This document shows positions 42,931 to 51,400 of a stretch of 62,713 bases of DNA, in pieces (positions within the stretch are counted from its first letter, which is position 1; every line of letters starts with the position of its first letter). This stretch comes from Lachnospiraceae bacterium (GTDB taxonomy: Bacteria; Bacillota; Clostridia; Lachnospirales; Bianqueaceae). The stretch is from the NCBI GenBank assembly GCA_022794035.1, contig JAAWDX010000008.1, positions 1 to 62,713 of the forward strand, read 5' to 3'. A program made the translations under genes and the position numbers. The notes under the pieces were generated by a model that had not been told where the DNA came from, did not search any database, and was given only the letters and a program-made list of their open reading frames with translations.

Positions 42931-43708
42931 TTTTGTTTTCTTCCTTTAATTTGAGTTTGGCGTGTACAACTAGCCGGCCGTTATGAGGATCCAGCACGTA
43001 ATCACAGGTTGATAGGGTGATGAGCGTATCCTGCGCCGTGACCTCTACATCCGTCGCATAGAGAGAGCGCTGCTTGCAGCTGCTCACATAGTCTGCCTGC
43101 CGCTGTTCATTGCTGAATGAGGTCTGGCAGTATTCCACCTCCGTGGTGCATTGATAGACCGAAAAGACCTCGCAGTCATATACGCCATCCTTTGTGATGA
43201 AGGTAAAGGCCGGATGCTTTGCGAAAAATTCAGCATCGAGATATTTGCCCAGCTCTCCAAACATGGAGTCATCCTTCATACGATGCCCATAGAGGATCAG
43301 ATTCTGCAGCGGACTACCCATCTGATTGGCGGCGTCCACAAAGATCGTCCCTGCTGAGTTGTATTCGCCGTAAAAGTTTTTGTGTAAGTATTCATCGTTG
43401 TCCTTGGCCTGTACCACTACATAATCGATAACCGTATCGGGCACCTTGATCCAGCCTACTGTATCAGGATTTTCCAGGATCAGAGGCGTCAGGTCAAACA
43501 TATACTCCTGAGCCTCGCCGACGCTATCGCTCCCGGATATTTCCTGTCTGCCGTAAAATAAGTCCTGCACCTTTGTCTGTGTGACCTCATTTTGATGGTA
43601 GCCCCACCAGATGCTGCCCAGCTTATACAGACAAAAAACCAATATGCAGGCAACTAAAACGATCAATATGTTCAGAATGGTTTTTGTCGTCTTTCCTTTT
43701 TCTGCCAT
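42923..43708 (-). CDS. srtB: Class B sortase
   Basis: A 261-residue transpeptidase anchored by an N-terminal helix (about residues 10-30), with its catalytic domain outside. The active site residues are visible: His in LYGHRMKDDSMF, Cys in LSTCDYVLD and Arg in NGRLVVHAKL. The insertion between them fits class B. Sortase B often attaches haem-uptake or spore/pilus-type proteins with NPxTN-like signals, but no such substrate gene is in the window. It shares an overlap with the HAD phosphatase. Confidence 0.9.
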   Translation of the reverse strand: MAEKGKTTKTILNILIVLVACILVFCLYKLGSIWWGYHQNEVTQTKVQDLFYGRQEISGSDSVGEAQEYMFDLTPLILENPDTVGWIKVPDTVIDYVVVQAKDNDEYLHKNFYGEYNSAGTIFVDAANQMGSPLQNLILYGHRMKDDSMFGELGKYLDAEFFAKHPAFTFITKDGVYDCEVFSVYQCTTEVEYCQTSFSNEQRQADYVSSCKQRSLYATDVEVTAQDTLITLSTCDYVLDPHNGRLVVHAKLKLKEENKNG

Positions 43709-43730
43709 GCGCTTTCTCCTTCGCCTTGTA

Positions 43731-44429
43731 TTAGCAGCCGCTTCCTGCCGCTTCCAGCACAGCCTCCATGCCGGCGCCTTCCTCCAGCAGCCATAAGGAG
43801 ACGTGTGCGTCCCATGCCATCAGTGCTTCCAGCTCCGTTTTCATATCGTTTGGATATGGCTGCGGCGGCACGCTGATGCTGCCCATATCGGCCTCATGTG
43901 TAAATGTAAGATAGTCCAGCTCCTCTTCACTGCTCCCCGCCTGCCACGGAAACTGCAGCGTATCATACCAGCCGTATTCCAGAGCATGCAGCGCAATATC
44001 GGTGCTGCCAGTGGTAAGGCCGATGCTGCGGATGTAGCCTGCCTTTTTGGCCTGCGTCAGCGCATCATAAAACCCTTCACTGTCGCCCGTTCTGGGCAGA
44101 TAATCCGGATCATGGATCTGACACAGATCCAAATAATCAGTTTTGAGCCCCCGGAGTACGGTTTTCAGCTGGTTTTTAAATTCCTCGGGCCTACACGGCT
44201 GAAAGCTGCCGGCTAAAATGAGCTCCTGACGATGCCCGACAGTGGCATGTCCGACTCGCTTTTGCAGCTCTTCTATCGGAAGTCCTATATCAAAAAAACG
44301 AATCCCTGCTTCCATTGCTTTTTCTGTAAGCATGCGGCACTCTGCAAAGCTCCTTTGCAGCAGAGGCCCGCATTCAAACCCAAGATTTCCGGTCACAATA
44401 CCCGACCGGCCTAGTGTTACCTGCTTCAT
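43731..44429 (-). CDS. Aldo/keto reductase-like protein lacking catalytic Tyr and Lys
   Basis: A 232-residue protein with the AKR barrel pattern: start MKQVTLGRSGIVTGNLGFE, GIRFFDIG where Asp47 is kept, TDYLDLCQIHDPD with the active-site His, and GYIRSIGLTTGS. The Tyr expected four to five residues after Asp is missing (GLPIEE), and the usual ATK strand reads LAGS, so the catalytic Lys is gone. It is also about 60-80 residues short and lacks the C-terminal NADPH-binding end. It is probably a pseudoenzyme. I start at ATG 44429, with GGAGGAAATCG upstream; longer frames overlap smpB. Confidence 0.78.
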   Translation of the reverse strand: MKQVTLGRSGIVTGNLGFECGPLLQRSFAECRMLTEKAMEAGIRFFDIGLPIEELQKRVGHATVGHRQELILAGSFQPCRPEEFKNQLKTVLRGLKTDYLDLCQIHDPDYLPRTGDSEGFYDALTQAKKAGYIRSIGLTTGSTDIALHALEYGWYDTLQFPWQAGSSEEELDYLTFTHEADMGSISVPPQPYPNDMKTELEALMAWDAHVSLWLLEEGAGMEAVLEAAGSGC

Positions 44430-44451
44430 CGATTTCCTCCGCACTCTCTGT

Positions 44452-44919
44452 TTAGTACATTTTTTGAATTTTAAAGTTCTTCTCGGCTTCTCTTCGCTGA
44501 TCCTTTTTGGCGATATCCTGCCGCTTGTCATACAGCTTTTTACCTTTAGCCAGCGCAATCTGCACCTTAGCATAATTGCCCTTAAAATAAAGCTTCACCG
44601 GCACGATCGTATAGCCATCCGTCTTTACCTTGCCGATCAGCCGCCGGATTTCACTTTTGTGCAGCAGCAGCTTGCGTGTCCTGAGCGGATCCTTATTAAA
44701 GATATTGCCCTGCTCATACGGGCTGATATGCATATTATAGAGGAAAGCCTCTCCCTGCTCGATCCTGACAAAGCTTTCCTTCAAACTGCATTTCCCCTGC
44801 CGCAGCGACTTAACCTCTGTGCCACTCAGGCTGAGCCCTGCTTCAAACAGCTCTTCCAGAAAATACTCAAAATGCGCCTTTTTATTTTGCGCAACAAGCT
44901 TTACGGTATCCTTTGCCAC
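44452..44919 (-). CDS. smpB: SsrA (tmRNA)-binding protein
   Basis: A 155-residue protein that binds tmRNA and delivers it to stalled ribosomes for trans-translation. Family features are [38 protein letters not shown] and the basic C-terminal tail with [15 protein letters not shown]. It starts with GTG at 44919, after AGAGGAAG. In many Firmicutes the order is secG-rnr-smpB; here rnr is absent and a terminator sits between secG and smpB. No tmRNA gene is seen. Confidence 0.94.
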   Translation of the reverse strand: MAKDTVKLVAQNKKAHFEYFLEELFEAGLSLSGTEVKSLRQGKCSLKESFVRIEQGEAFLYNMHISPYEQGNIFNKDPLRTRKLLLHKSEIRRLIGKVKTDGYTIVPVKLYFKGNYAKVQIALAKGKKLYDKRQDIAKKDQRREAEKNFKIQKMY

Positions 44920-45023
44920 TCGCTTCCTCTCCCTTCTCTTCTATGATCAAGTAGTCCCCTACTTGCCTCGCGGCCCGCATGCTGCGTTAGCCACAAACTT
45001 CCATATGCGGGTCTGCATATAAC

Positions 45024-45051
45024 AAAAAACGGCCTAGATCGACTAGGCCGT
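45024..45051 (-). terminator. Terminator of secG
   Basis: ACGGCCTAG (45029-45037) and CTAGGCCGT (45043-45051) form a 9-bp stem with a 5-nt loop. On the minus strand it is followed by at least five T residues. It lies 13 bp after the secG stop and separates secG from smpB. Confidence 0.88.
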
Positions 45052-45063
45052 TCACAGATTTTA

Positions 45064-45300
45064 TCACGCGATCACAAAATATAAAACCAAAGAAAGAATG
45101 ATATAAATTGCCGCTAAAATCTTTGTAATCCGTTCAAACTTGCCTTCCATCGTCCGCGCTTTATTTTTACCGAAATACGACTCGGCCACGCCGCTTACGG
45201 CTCCGGAAAGCCCCGCGCTCTTCCCCTGCTGCATCAAAACAATGCCGGTGAGCATAATGCAGACGATAAATAATATAATAGAAATAATAATGCCAGCCAT
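45064..45300 (-). CDS. secG: Preprotein translocase subunit SecG
   Basis: A 78-residue membrane protein with two helices, of which the first is IIISIILFIVCIMLTGIVLM and the last ITKILAAIYIILSLVLYFVI. The loop GKSAGLSGAVSG-x-ESYFGKNKARTMEG is the SecG signature. It supports SecYE-mediated export. A terminator follows it directly. Confidence 0.93.
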   Translation of the reverse strand: MAGIIISIILFIVCIMLTGIVLMQQGKSAGLSGAVSGVAESYFGKNKARTMEGKFERITKILAAIYIILSLVLYFVIA

Positions 45301-45379
45301 TTCTATTGCTCTCCTCCCTCGTTTATTCGATACATTTTTTCATGCTCTTCATCATACCACAAGGCCGAAGCAAAGTCAA

Positions 45380-45919
45380 TTACCAGTTCGCTGTTTTCCA
45401 TGTGTTTCCATCCATTGTTTTAATGGTAATCTGACGGTCCTCCAGCATCGCATATGTGCTTGGTGCGCCTTCCTTAGGCAAAGATACCGAACCGGGGTTC
45501 ATCGCCGTATATGCTTCGTGATTCCAAATCCCCGGCACATGCGTATGCCCGCTCAGCAGCAGATCCCCCTCCTGCAAGTGCAGCGTTTCTGCAGCCAGAT
45601 GGCCATGCGTGATGCAGAGCCGGCCCCCGGCCTCCAGCGGCAGCAGCATATATGGCGCTGTAATAGCAAAATCCAGCATCATCTGATCAACATCCGCATC
45701 ACAGTTTCCGCGCACGGCAATGATCACCCGCTTATATGCATTCAGCAGTGCTGCGCACTCCTTTGGCGCATACCCCTGCGGAACCGGATTGCGCGGCCCA
45801 TGGTACAGCAGATCCCCCAGCACCAGAAGCACTTCAGCCTCTTCCTCTTCAAACCGCTGCAGTGCCTGTTTTAGACAAGCAGCATCCCCATGAATATCCG
45901 AAATCACCATATATTTCAT
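45380..45919 (-). CDS. YfcE/MJ0936-type metallophosphoesterase
   Basis: A 179-residue calcineurin-like phosphoesterase. Metal ligands appear in VISDIHGD, LVLGDLLYHGP, RGNCD, ITHGHL and SGHTHVPG. Such small enzymes hydrolyse phosphodiesters in vitro, but the natural substrate is unclear. I start at ATG 45919 (MKYMVISDIHG), with GAGGAAAATACAA upstream. It lies 55 bp after the DUF4397 gene and upstream of secG. Confidence 0.88.
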   Translation of the reverse strand: MKYMVISDIHGDAACLKQALQRFEEEEAEVLLVLGDLLYHGPRNPVPQGYAPKECAALLNAYKRVIIAVRGNCDADVDQMMLDFAITAPYMLLPLEAGGRLCITHGHLAAETLHLQEGDLLLSGHTHVPGIWNHEAYTAMNPGSVSLPKEGAPSTYAMLEDRQITIKTMDGNTWKTANW

Positions 45920-45974
45920 TTGTATTTTCCTCGCTTTTTCCAATTGTCTAGCCCCATTACCACACCGGCTTTTA

Positions 45975-46568
45975 TCAGGCCATTGTTACATCCTGCATCA
46001 TGCGCAGCACCAGCGGCCGCTGCTCCTCATCCGGATCTCCCCGGCCAATCAGATACAGGCTGTGCAGCTTCGTATCTGCCGTCTGCTGTCCCGGAAGCAT
46101 CGAAATCGTAGCGCCCGCCTCCCTCAGCTCCCAGCGGTGTTCTCCTGCCTCCAGCTGCACATATTCGCTCACATCCCCCTGCTGCACCTCAGAAAACAGC
46201 AATTCTTCCTGCTGCCTTGCACGCCGCCACAGCTCCAGGGTCTGATCATTTTCCGACAGGCATACAACGCGCACGCCGCTCATCCCGCCACTTGCCGCCT
46301 TGCCATCCTCTGCAATCGGCACTATCTCCGGTATGCCGCCGCGGCATACCAAAGCAATCGTAAACGCCTGATCCCGCGGAATAATCACATGGTGCTGCAT
46401 TCTGACCTGACCCTTTTCCTCTATGCGGATCAGAGTCTGTCCGCTGCCCATCAAAAAATGCGGTGTACTCTCTCCATATGCGAGTTGGCGCGTCACCGGC
46501 ATCCCGCCCACATATACGGCCACCTCTTCCCACTCTGTACAGGCATGGAAAAATCGAATATAACTCAT
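45975..46568 (-). CDS. DUF4397-type protein
   Basis: A 197-residue protein made of two similar beta-rich halves. The first begins MSYIRFFHACTEWEEVAVYVGG, the second GVRVVCLSENDQTLELWRRA. This fits the DUF4397 domain, usually found in secreted or surface proteins. Here there is no signal peptide, so it is probably cytoplasmic. In related bacteria such proteins are sometimes linked to spores or the cell surface, but I cannot assign a role. Confidence 0.65.
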   Translation of the reverse strand: MSYIRFFHACTEWEEVAVYVGGMPVTRQLAYGESTPHFLMGSGQTLIRIEEKGQVRMQHHVIIPRDQAFTIALVCRGGIPEIVPIAEDGKAASGGMSGVRVVCLSENDQTLELWRRARQQEELLFSEVQQGDVSEYVQLEAGEHRWELREAGATISMLPGQQTADTKLHSLYLIGRGDPDEEQRPLVLRMMQDVTMA

Positions 46569-46643
46569 GTACTTCCTCCAAACTTATGCATTTATAATTA
46601 TATCCTCATTCTATGACCCATACGCACAAAACTTTCCAAAAGT

Positions 46644-47444
46644 TTATATCCGAAACCGCTGCTCCTCCGTAAGCTCCAAAAGCGCCGTTACCCGCTCCGC
46701 TCTCGCCTGCATGACCTCCATCGCCTCCGGGCTGTGCGCATCCGAGCCGATATAAAACCGGCAACCCTCATCCCGCGCAATCCGAAACAGCCGCAGATGC
46801 TCCTCGCGCCGCTCCTCCCAGCCATCTGCAAAGCCGCTTGTATTAAGCTCAATACCCGCACCGCGGGAAGCAAAACGCTTGAATACCGCCTTCAGACGCG
46901 AGTCGTCCATCAGCGCAAATACCTTCGCATAATCTCCTTCTTTAAAGGTATGACGGCAGTTTAAATGAGCAATTCCAACCTTATGCCAGGGAAGCTCTAG
47001 GCAGCTGATCTCCTCCAGCCGCTGTGTAAAAAGCTCCGCCGCCTTTTCTTCTGTGTCCACCTCCGCCATACGGGTAAAATTCTTCATATGAAAATGATTA
47101 GGCGGAATCACGATCCAGTCAAAACGGTCAAAATGCTCCGGCGCCAGCCCCAGCCGGCCTCCTCCGCAGTATTCCGTTTCACAACCAAAATACATGCGCG
47201 GCCCATCCTGCGGCAGGGCCGCCAGCGCCGCCTTGTTTACCTCCGCATGCTCAATATTTTGAGGCTTGTACCAATCGCTGCTTCCCGGTACGGCCGCATC
47301 CCAAAGATGATCGGTAATACACTGCGCCGTCAGCCCTTGGCGCTTTGCGCGCTGATAGATCGCCTCCGGCGTCATGCGGCTGTCTGCGCAGCAGCTGGAC
47401 AGATATGTATGACAATGCAGATCGTGCTGTACTGAAAATTTCAT
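46644..47444 (-). CDS. PHP domain phosphoesterase (HisK-like)
   Basis: A 266-residue PHP-superfamily protein. Metal ligands appear in order: HDLHCHTYLS, CITDHLWD, FGCETEY, HFHMKN, AHLNCRH and GSDAHSPEAM. The arrangement is that of histidinol-phosphatase-like PHP enzymes, but there are no histidine genes around, so the substrate is open. AGGAGGAAAGC lies just before ATG 47444. It is 32 bp after the ArsR-type regulator gene. Confidence 0.85.
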   Translation of the reverse strand: MKFSVQHDLHCHTYLSSCCADSRMTPEAIYQRAKRQGLTAQCITDHLWDAAVPGSSDWYKPQNIEHAEVNKAALAALPQDGPRMYFGCETEYCGGGRLGLAPEHFDRFDWIVIPPNHFHMKNFTRMAEVDTEEKAAELFTQRLEEISCLELPWHKVGIAHLNCRHTFKEGDYAKVFALMDDSRLKAVFKRFASRGAGIELNTSGFADGWEERREEHLRLFRIARDEGCRFYIGSDAHSPEAMEVMQARAERVTALLELTEEQRFRI

Positions 47445-47476
47445 GCTTTCCTCCTGTCAGGCTTTGTATGTCTGTA

Positions 47477-48571
47477 TTATACCCTTTTTTTCGGTTTATT
47501 CAAGTCACCCGCTTTATTGCTTTTGGCCTCATCCCACCACTGTCTGCCTCCGCCGCGGCGCTTTTCCCGAACGGGAAATGCGGTGCCTCTGCTAAAAAGC
47601 CGATTCGTATTGCGCTGGGCATAATCGCAGCATTCTTGATCTACTGTGTAACAGACCTGATTTTTGATATGAGTTGCTTGAAGCAGGCCGCTCCTTACCA
47701 AAACCCTCAGCTGATAGCTGAGAGTCGTTGTTGTCACTCCCGCGTAATGATTCAGATCCGACAATAATACACCGTCCGGATGCCTCTTCACCTCCTCAAA
47801 CAGCTCCATTCTAAGCGGCGTGCTCGTTGCTTTCATAATCTCGCATAAATCATAATCACTCCTGATATCCAGCTCCTTTAAAGTCTCCTGATAGTCTATC
47901 CCTAAAAGAACGAGCGGACATACAATTTGCCTCTCAATGATCCGCCGGTTTAGCACACAGAATGAAATATACAGTTCCTTTCTGCCGTTCCACCGTATCA
48001 CGCGCCCTTCCATATTGCTCAGCATACGAATAAACTCTTTGGACTTCTGCCCCAGAATTTCCTGGCGGCACAGCTCCAGCTGGTTCTGACAATAAAATCG
48101 ATAGCTGCTGGTTATGTTTAAGATACGCTCCATTTCGCTGATCAAACACTCAATTGTCGGCCGCGGATTGGTACAAAAAGAAAGTAGCTGATATTTAAGT
48201 CTGACCGGCATCTCGCACGCGGTAATACAGCTGGCAATGGCAGACAAGCTCTCTGTGAAGGGTTCTCCGGTATAAAAGTGGAATATCCAGCGTCTAAGGC
48301 GGTCCGCATCTAAAAATTGGTAAAAATCCTGTTTTTTTGCAGAAGGTCCTGTTTGGCTAAGCAGTGCCGGAAACAATTCATGCAGCGCAAATACCGTTCC
48401 TTCTCTTTGTATTTCAAAGAATAAAGCAATATGCTCATCCACAGCTCCCAGATACTTGCTGACATCTTCTGCATCCTGTCCTTCTTCATCGTTTTTATGT
48501 GAGAAATAAATTGTCAATGCCTGCAACAGATCATACAGTTCACCTATCTTTTCAGTAAAAATCAGCTTCAT
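47477..48571 (-). CDS. ArsR-type winged-helix transcription regulator with long N-terminal domain
   Basis: A 364-residue protein. The winged helix lies at about residues 255-325, with SDLNHYAGVTTTTLSYQLRVLVRSGLLQATHIKNQ, the ArsR/HTH_20 pattern. The N-terminal 250 residues are helical and match no family I can name; similar long versions occur in Lachnospiraceae. The last 30 residues are very basic. It has no metal-binding cysteine pair of the ArsR type. It lies next to the PHP gene and is divergent from the DUF6514 gene, whose promoter it could control. Confidence 0.75.
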   Translation of the reverse strand: MKLIFTEKIGELYDLLQALTIYFSHKNDEEGQDAEDVSKYLGAVDEHIALFFEIQREGTVFALHELFPALLSQTGPSAKKQDFYQFLDADRLRRWIFHFYTGEPFTESLSAIASCITACEMPVRLKYQLLSFCTNPRPTIECLISEMERILNITSSYRFYCQNQLELCRQEILGQKSKEFIRMLSNMEGRVIRWNGRKELYISFCVLNRRIIERQIVCPLVLLGIDYQETLKELDIRSDYDLCEIMKATSTPLRMELFEEVKRHPDGVLLSDLNHYAGVTTTTLSYQLRVLVRSGLLQATHIKNQVCYTVDQECCDYAQRNTNRLFSRGTAFPVREKRRGGGRQWWDEAKSNKAGDLNKPKKRV

Positions 48572-48819
48572 TTATAATGCTCCCTCGTTTTCTTCAATTT
48601 TTTCCTAAGTAATATTTTATTTATTCTTCTCATCCAGCTATTATACAAATCAACAAGCAGTCCACCTCCTGTCCCGCAATTGACAAAAATAATTATATTA
48701 ATTTTTACTGTTTTTATAATCATACTATCGTTTAAGCAGCATTTATACCATTTTTATTGATATCCTTTTCTGCTCTATTTTGTCAAAACGCCGGATATTT
48801 GCAACTTGTTTACATTTTA

Positions 48820-48848
48820 TTTTCAAAATTGCCAATATATGGTATCAT
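48820..48848 (+). promoter_or_regulatory. Extended -10 promoter of the DUF6514 gene
   Basis: TTTTCA (48820-48825), a 17-bp spacer, and TATCAT (48843-48848) preceded by TGG. The gap 48572-48885 is AT-rich and holds this promoter, a second TTGACA at 48683, and, on the minus strand, the start region of the regulator gene. No other gene was seen. Confidence 0.55.
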
Positions 48849-48885
48849 AGATTAGTCCGCATTAATCCTAGGAGGATATAAAGAG

Positions 48886-49122
48886 ATGTTTCACCTCGTA
48901 GAAGATCACTTAACTCACTGTGATATCGGCGCCTATACCTCATACGGTATCGCAGCCGGCCCTGTAGTGATCCATGACATTTCAGCAAGCCGTCCATTTG
49001 TAGAAGCTCTTATCCGTCAGTTTGAGGCCGAAGCACTGGCCCCAGAGCATCTGCAAGCGGCTGTTGAGGATGCCATTCTTTCAGCCAGCATTTTATCCGG
49101 CGCCCAAAGATCCGAATTTTAA
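48886..49122 (+). CDS. DUF6514 family small protein
   Basis: A 78-residue protein. It contains YTSYGIAAGP, the VIHDISASRPFVEAL stretch and LAPEHLQAAVEDAIL, which match the small DUF6514 proteins of Lachnospiraceae. Their role is not known. It has AGGAGG twelve bases from its ATG, an extended -10 promoter and a terminator at 49138-49190, so it is a single-gene transcript. It is divergent from the ArsR-type regulator. Confidence 0.8.
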   Translation: MFHLVEDHLTHCDIGAYTSYGIAAGPVVIHDISASRPFVEALIRQFEAEALAPEHLQAAVEDAILSASILSGAQRSEF

Positions 49123-49137
49123 ACGGTAGAATGCAAA

Positions 49138-49185
49138 AAGCACATTTTCTCCTACTATAGGTGAAAATGTGCTTCTTTCTTTTTA
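49138..49185. terminator. Bidirectional terminator
   Basis: AAGCACATTTTC (49138-49149) pairs with GAAAATGTGCTT (49162-49173), then CTTTCTTTTT on the plus strand. On the minus strand the hairpin is followed by TTTTTGC. It separates the DUF6514 gene from rplT. Confidence 0.85.
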
Positions 49186-49199
49186 TTTGAACTATCGGC

Positions 49200-49553
49200 T
49201 TACAGCGCAGCCTTTGCTGCCTCTGTTAACTTGGTGAAAGCCGCAGGGTCGTTTACTGCAATATCTGCCAGCACCTTACGATTTAAAGTAATGCCTGCTT
49301 TTTTAAGACCATTCATAAAACGGCTGTAGGACATGTCGTTCATATGGCAGGCAGCATTGATACGAGCGATCCAAAGTTGACGAAAATCTCTTTTCTTCAG
49401 ACGGCGTCCAATGTATGCGCTGCGCATAGATCTCATCACCGCGCTCTTTGCGCTGCGGTACTGCTTAGAACGAGCACCATAGAAACCCTTTGCCAGCTTT
49501 AATGTCTTTTTATGCTTTTTGCGTGCGTTTAATGCACCCTTTACTCTTGCCAT
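49200..49553 (-). CDS. rplT: 50S ribosomal protein L20
   Basis: A 117-residue basic protein that binds 23S rRNA early in 50S assembly. The start [23 protein letters not shown] and the segment [19 protein letters not shown] are diagnostic. It is the last gene of the infC-rpmI-rplT operon. In Firmicutes L20 binds the operon leader to repress its own synthesis. Confidence 0.98.
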   Translation of the reverse strand: MARVKGALNARKKHKKTLKLAKGFYGARSKQYRSAKSAVMRSMRSAYIGRRLKKRDFRQLWIARINAACHMNDMSYSRFMNGLKKAGITLNRKVLADIAVNDPAAFTKLTEAAKAAL

Positions 49554-49604
49554 GATAAATCCTCCTTAAGTTATCTTCCAATATGCTGATGTGCCAAGAC
49601 CCTA

Positions 49605-49802
49605 TTAGCTATAAGGCAGGATCTTCTTCATAACCTTTTCATTGGTTCTGTCGGTCATGCTGGGCTTTCTCAGGTTTCTTTTTCTCTTGGTGGTCTTCTT
49701 TGTTAAAATATGGCTTTTATTTGCCTTAAATCTTTTTAACTTTCCAGTTCCTGTAACTTTAAAACGCTTTGCAGCTGCTTTTTTTGTCTTTACCTTAGGC
49801 AT
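49605..49802 (-). CDS. rpmI: 50S ribosomal protein L35
   Basis: A 65-residue basic protein. The start is [20 protein letters not shown], at ATG 49802 with AAGGAGGATAAAGTA before it; the extra upstream codons of the longer frame are not translated. It lies between infC and rplT, as in nearly all Firmicutes. Confidence 0.97.
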   Translation of the reverse strand: MPKVKTKKAAAKRFKVTGTGKLKRFKANKSHILTKKTTKRKRNLRKPSMTDRTNEKVMKKILPYS

Positions 49803-49874
49803 TACTTTATCCTCCTTAAAATTACGCTGACCGTTTTCCAAAAGCGGCCCGCGCTTTATGCTAACACTGATTTA

Positions 49875-50381
49875 TCAGCGCTTCGGCATCAAAAACATCA
49901 CCATGCTGCGGCCTTCCATCTTAGGCGCCTTGTCAATCGCTCCCACTTCTGAAATTCCCTTGGCAAACTGGTCCAGCACTTCCTTGCCGATCTCGGTATG
50001 CGTCATCTCACGCCCGCGAAACCGCACGGAAACCTTCACCTTGTCGCCCTTTTCCAAAAACTTGGCAGCATTCTTCAGCTTCGTATTCAGATCGTGTTCA
50101 TCAATATTCGGAGAAAGACGGACCTCTTTGACTTCCATAGTTTTTTGCTTCTTCTTAGCCTCTTTCTCTTTCTTCACCTGATCAAAACGGTATTTCCCAT
50201 AGTTCATGATTTTGCAGACCGGCGGCTTCGACTGGGGCGCAATCTTAACCAGATCCAGATTCTTTTCCATTGCCAGCTTCATGGCATCCTTACCCGATAC
50301 AACACCCAGCTGCTCTCCATTTTCATCAATCAGTCTGACTTCTTTATCACGAATCTCTTCGTTGATCATTAACTCGCTTAT
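49875..50381 (-). CDS. infC: Translation initiation factor IF-3, ATA start
   Basis: A 168-residue factor that keeps 30S subunits free and checks start codons. The N-terminal domain has [21 protein letters not shown] and the C-terminal domain [19 protein letters not shown]. The normal family start is ISxxxxINE. Here the codon at that place is ATA (50379-50381), with GGAGG nine bases upstream. The nearest ATG at 50369 is 21 bases from that site and gives a truncated N-terminus. Rare start codons in infC are a known device by which IF-3 limits its own translation. It is the first gene of the operon. Confidence 0.92.
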   Translation of the reverse strand: MSELMINEEIRDKEVRLIDENGEQLGVVSGKDAMKLAMEKNLDLVKIAPQSKPPVCKIMNYGKYRFDQVKKEKEAKKKQKTMEVKEVRLSPNIDEHDLNTKLKNAAKFLEKGDKVKVSVRFRGREMTHTEIGKEVLDQFAKGISEVGAIDKAPKMEGRSMVMFLMPKR

Positions 50382-50399
50382 GGCTTGGCACCTCCGAAA

Positions 50400-50585
50400 A
50401 TTTTTTGCATAAAAAAACGAATCCACAGAAGGATCCGCTGTATATAAACACTTCCTGAGCAAAACTCTGCCGAGCGGCACAGCCGCCAAGAAGCTGATAT
50501 CTCTCTATAAACCACTATCATGTGCGAGACTGAAATCCCGATAACAGGGTGAGAAGCGGACCTTCTACTTGTTGTTTTTTATGCG
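50400..50585 (-). ncRNA. infC-rpmI-rplT leader (L20 leader type)
   Basis: About 200 nt lie between the promoter and infC. The leader begins with an AGAAGGTCCGCTTCTCACCC stretch near its 5' end and holds several stems. It ends in an intrinsic terminator (50411-50440). Leaders of this kind in Firmicutes are bound by L20 and attenuate the operon. The match to the named family is from memory of its general form, so moderate confidence. Confidence 0.65.
50411..50440 (-). terminator. Attenuator in the infC leader
   Basis: On the minus strand GGATCC (50436-50431) pairs with GGATTC (50424-50419), including one G-T pair, and is followed at once by G and seven T residues (50417-50411). It lies 30 bp before the infC ATA start. 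Confidence 0.8.
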
Positions 50586-50591
50586 AAAATT

Positions 50592-50620
50592 AGTATACTC
50601 TATTTTCTTTCCTTTGTCAA
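50592..50620 (-). promoter_or_regulatory. Sigma-A promoter of infC operon
   Basis: On the minus strand TTGACA (50620-50615), a 17-bp spacer and TATACT (50597-50592). It is an almost consensus promoter, about 210 bp before infC. Confidence 0.88.
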
Positions 50621-50665
50621 CACCTTTTTTTCGTGATATTTTACATTTTTGAAACAGTCCCATTC

Positions 50666-50694
50666 TTGTCAGCCACCCCAAAATAGCGTATAAT
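50666..50694 (+). promoter_or_regulatory. Sigma-A promoter of the second two-component system
   Basis: TTGTCA (50666-50671), a 17-bp spacer and TATAAT (50689-50694), 19 bp before the regulator ATG. The leader is therefore very short. It is back to back with the infC promoter. Confidence 0.85.
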
Positions 50695-50713
50695 TCTTTC
50701 AGGAGGAAACACC

Positions 50714-51400
50714 ATGGACGAAAAACGTATTTTAATTGTAGAAGATGAAAAACCCATTTCCAGCATCCTGCAGTACGGCTTTAGCAAAGAGGGCTTCGAT
50801 GTCCGCTGCGCTTTCACCGGTAGTGAGGCCCTCAGCATCGCGCGCGAATTTCTGCCCCAGGTCGTTTTGCTGGACTGGATGCTGCCCGATATCAGCGGCG
50901 TCGATATCTGCCGCATGATTACCGAAACACTTAACATCCCCATCATCATGCTCACAGCCAAGGGCACCGTAGACGACAAGCTATACGGACTCGAGGCAGG
51001 CGCCGACGATTATATCACCAAGCCCTTTGACCTGCGCGAGGTCATTGCTCGCGTCAAAACCGTCCTGCGCCGCTTTGAAAAAGCAGAAACCAACCCCGAG
51101 TCAGACCATCTGGTGATCGGAAACATCACCATCTGCGAAAATGAGCGCATGATTATCAAGGATGGCCAGGAGGTAGACCTGACTCCTAAAGAATTTGATC
51201 TCTATCTGTTCTTTATTAAGCATCCCCGGCAGGTATTTACCCGTTTGATTCTGCTCGAACAGATCTGGGGCTACGATTATCTCGGCGATACCCGTACAGT
51301 TGACATCCACGTACAGCGTCTGCGCAAAAAGCTCGACCTGAGCCGCCATCTGCAAACCGTCTTTGGTGTAGGATATAAATATGTTCCGCTGGAGCCGTAG
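50714..51400 (+). CDS. OmpR-family response regulator
   Basis: A 228-residue regulator. The receiver has acidic residues EDE at 10-12, phospho-acceptor Asp54 in VVLLDWMLPDISG and Lys in ITKPFDL. The winged-helix domain has EVDLTPKEFDLYLFF and DTRTVDIHVQRLRKKL. AGGAGG lies before ATG 50714. Its end overlaps the kinase start by 20 bp. The operon also holds a lipoprotein gene, so it probably answers a cell-envelope signal. Its targets are unknown. Confidence 0.9.
   Translation: MDEKRILIVEDEKPISSILQYGFSKEGFDVRCAFTGSEALSIAREFLPQVVLLDWMLPDISGVDICRMITETLNIPIIMLTAKGTVDDKLYGLEAGADDYITKPFDLREVIARVKTVLRRFEKAETNPESDHLVIGNITICENERMIIKDGQEVDLTPKEFDLYLFFIKHPRQVFTRLILLEQIWGYDYLGDTRTVDIHVQRLRKKLDLSRHLQTVFGVGYKYVPLEP

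Noticed and set aside
44920..45023. tmRNA gene next to smpB
   Set aside because: The gap has no tRNA-like ends or tag-coding frame and is too short.
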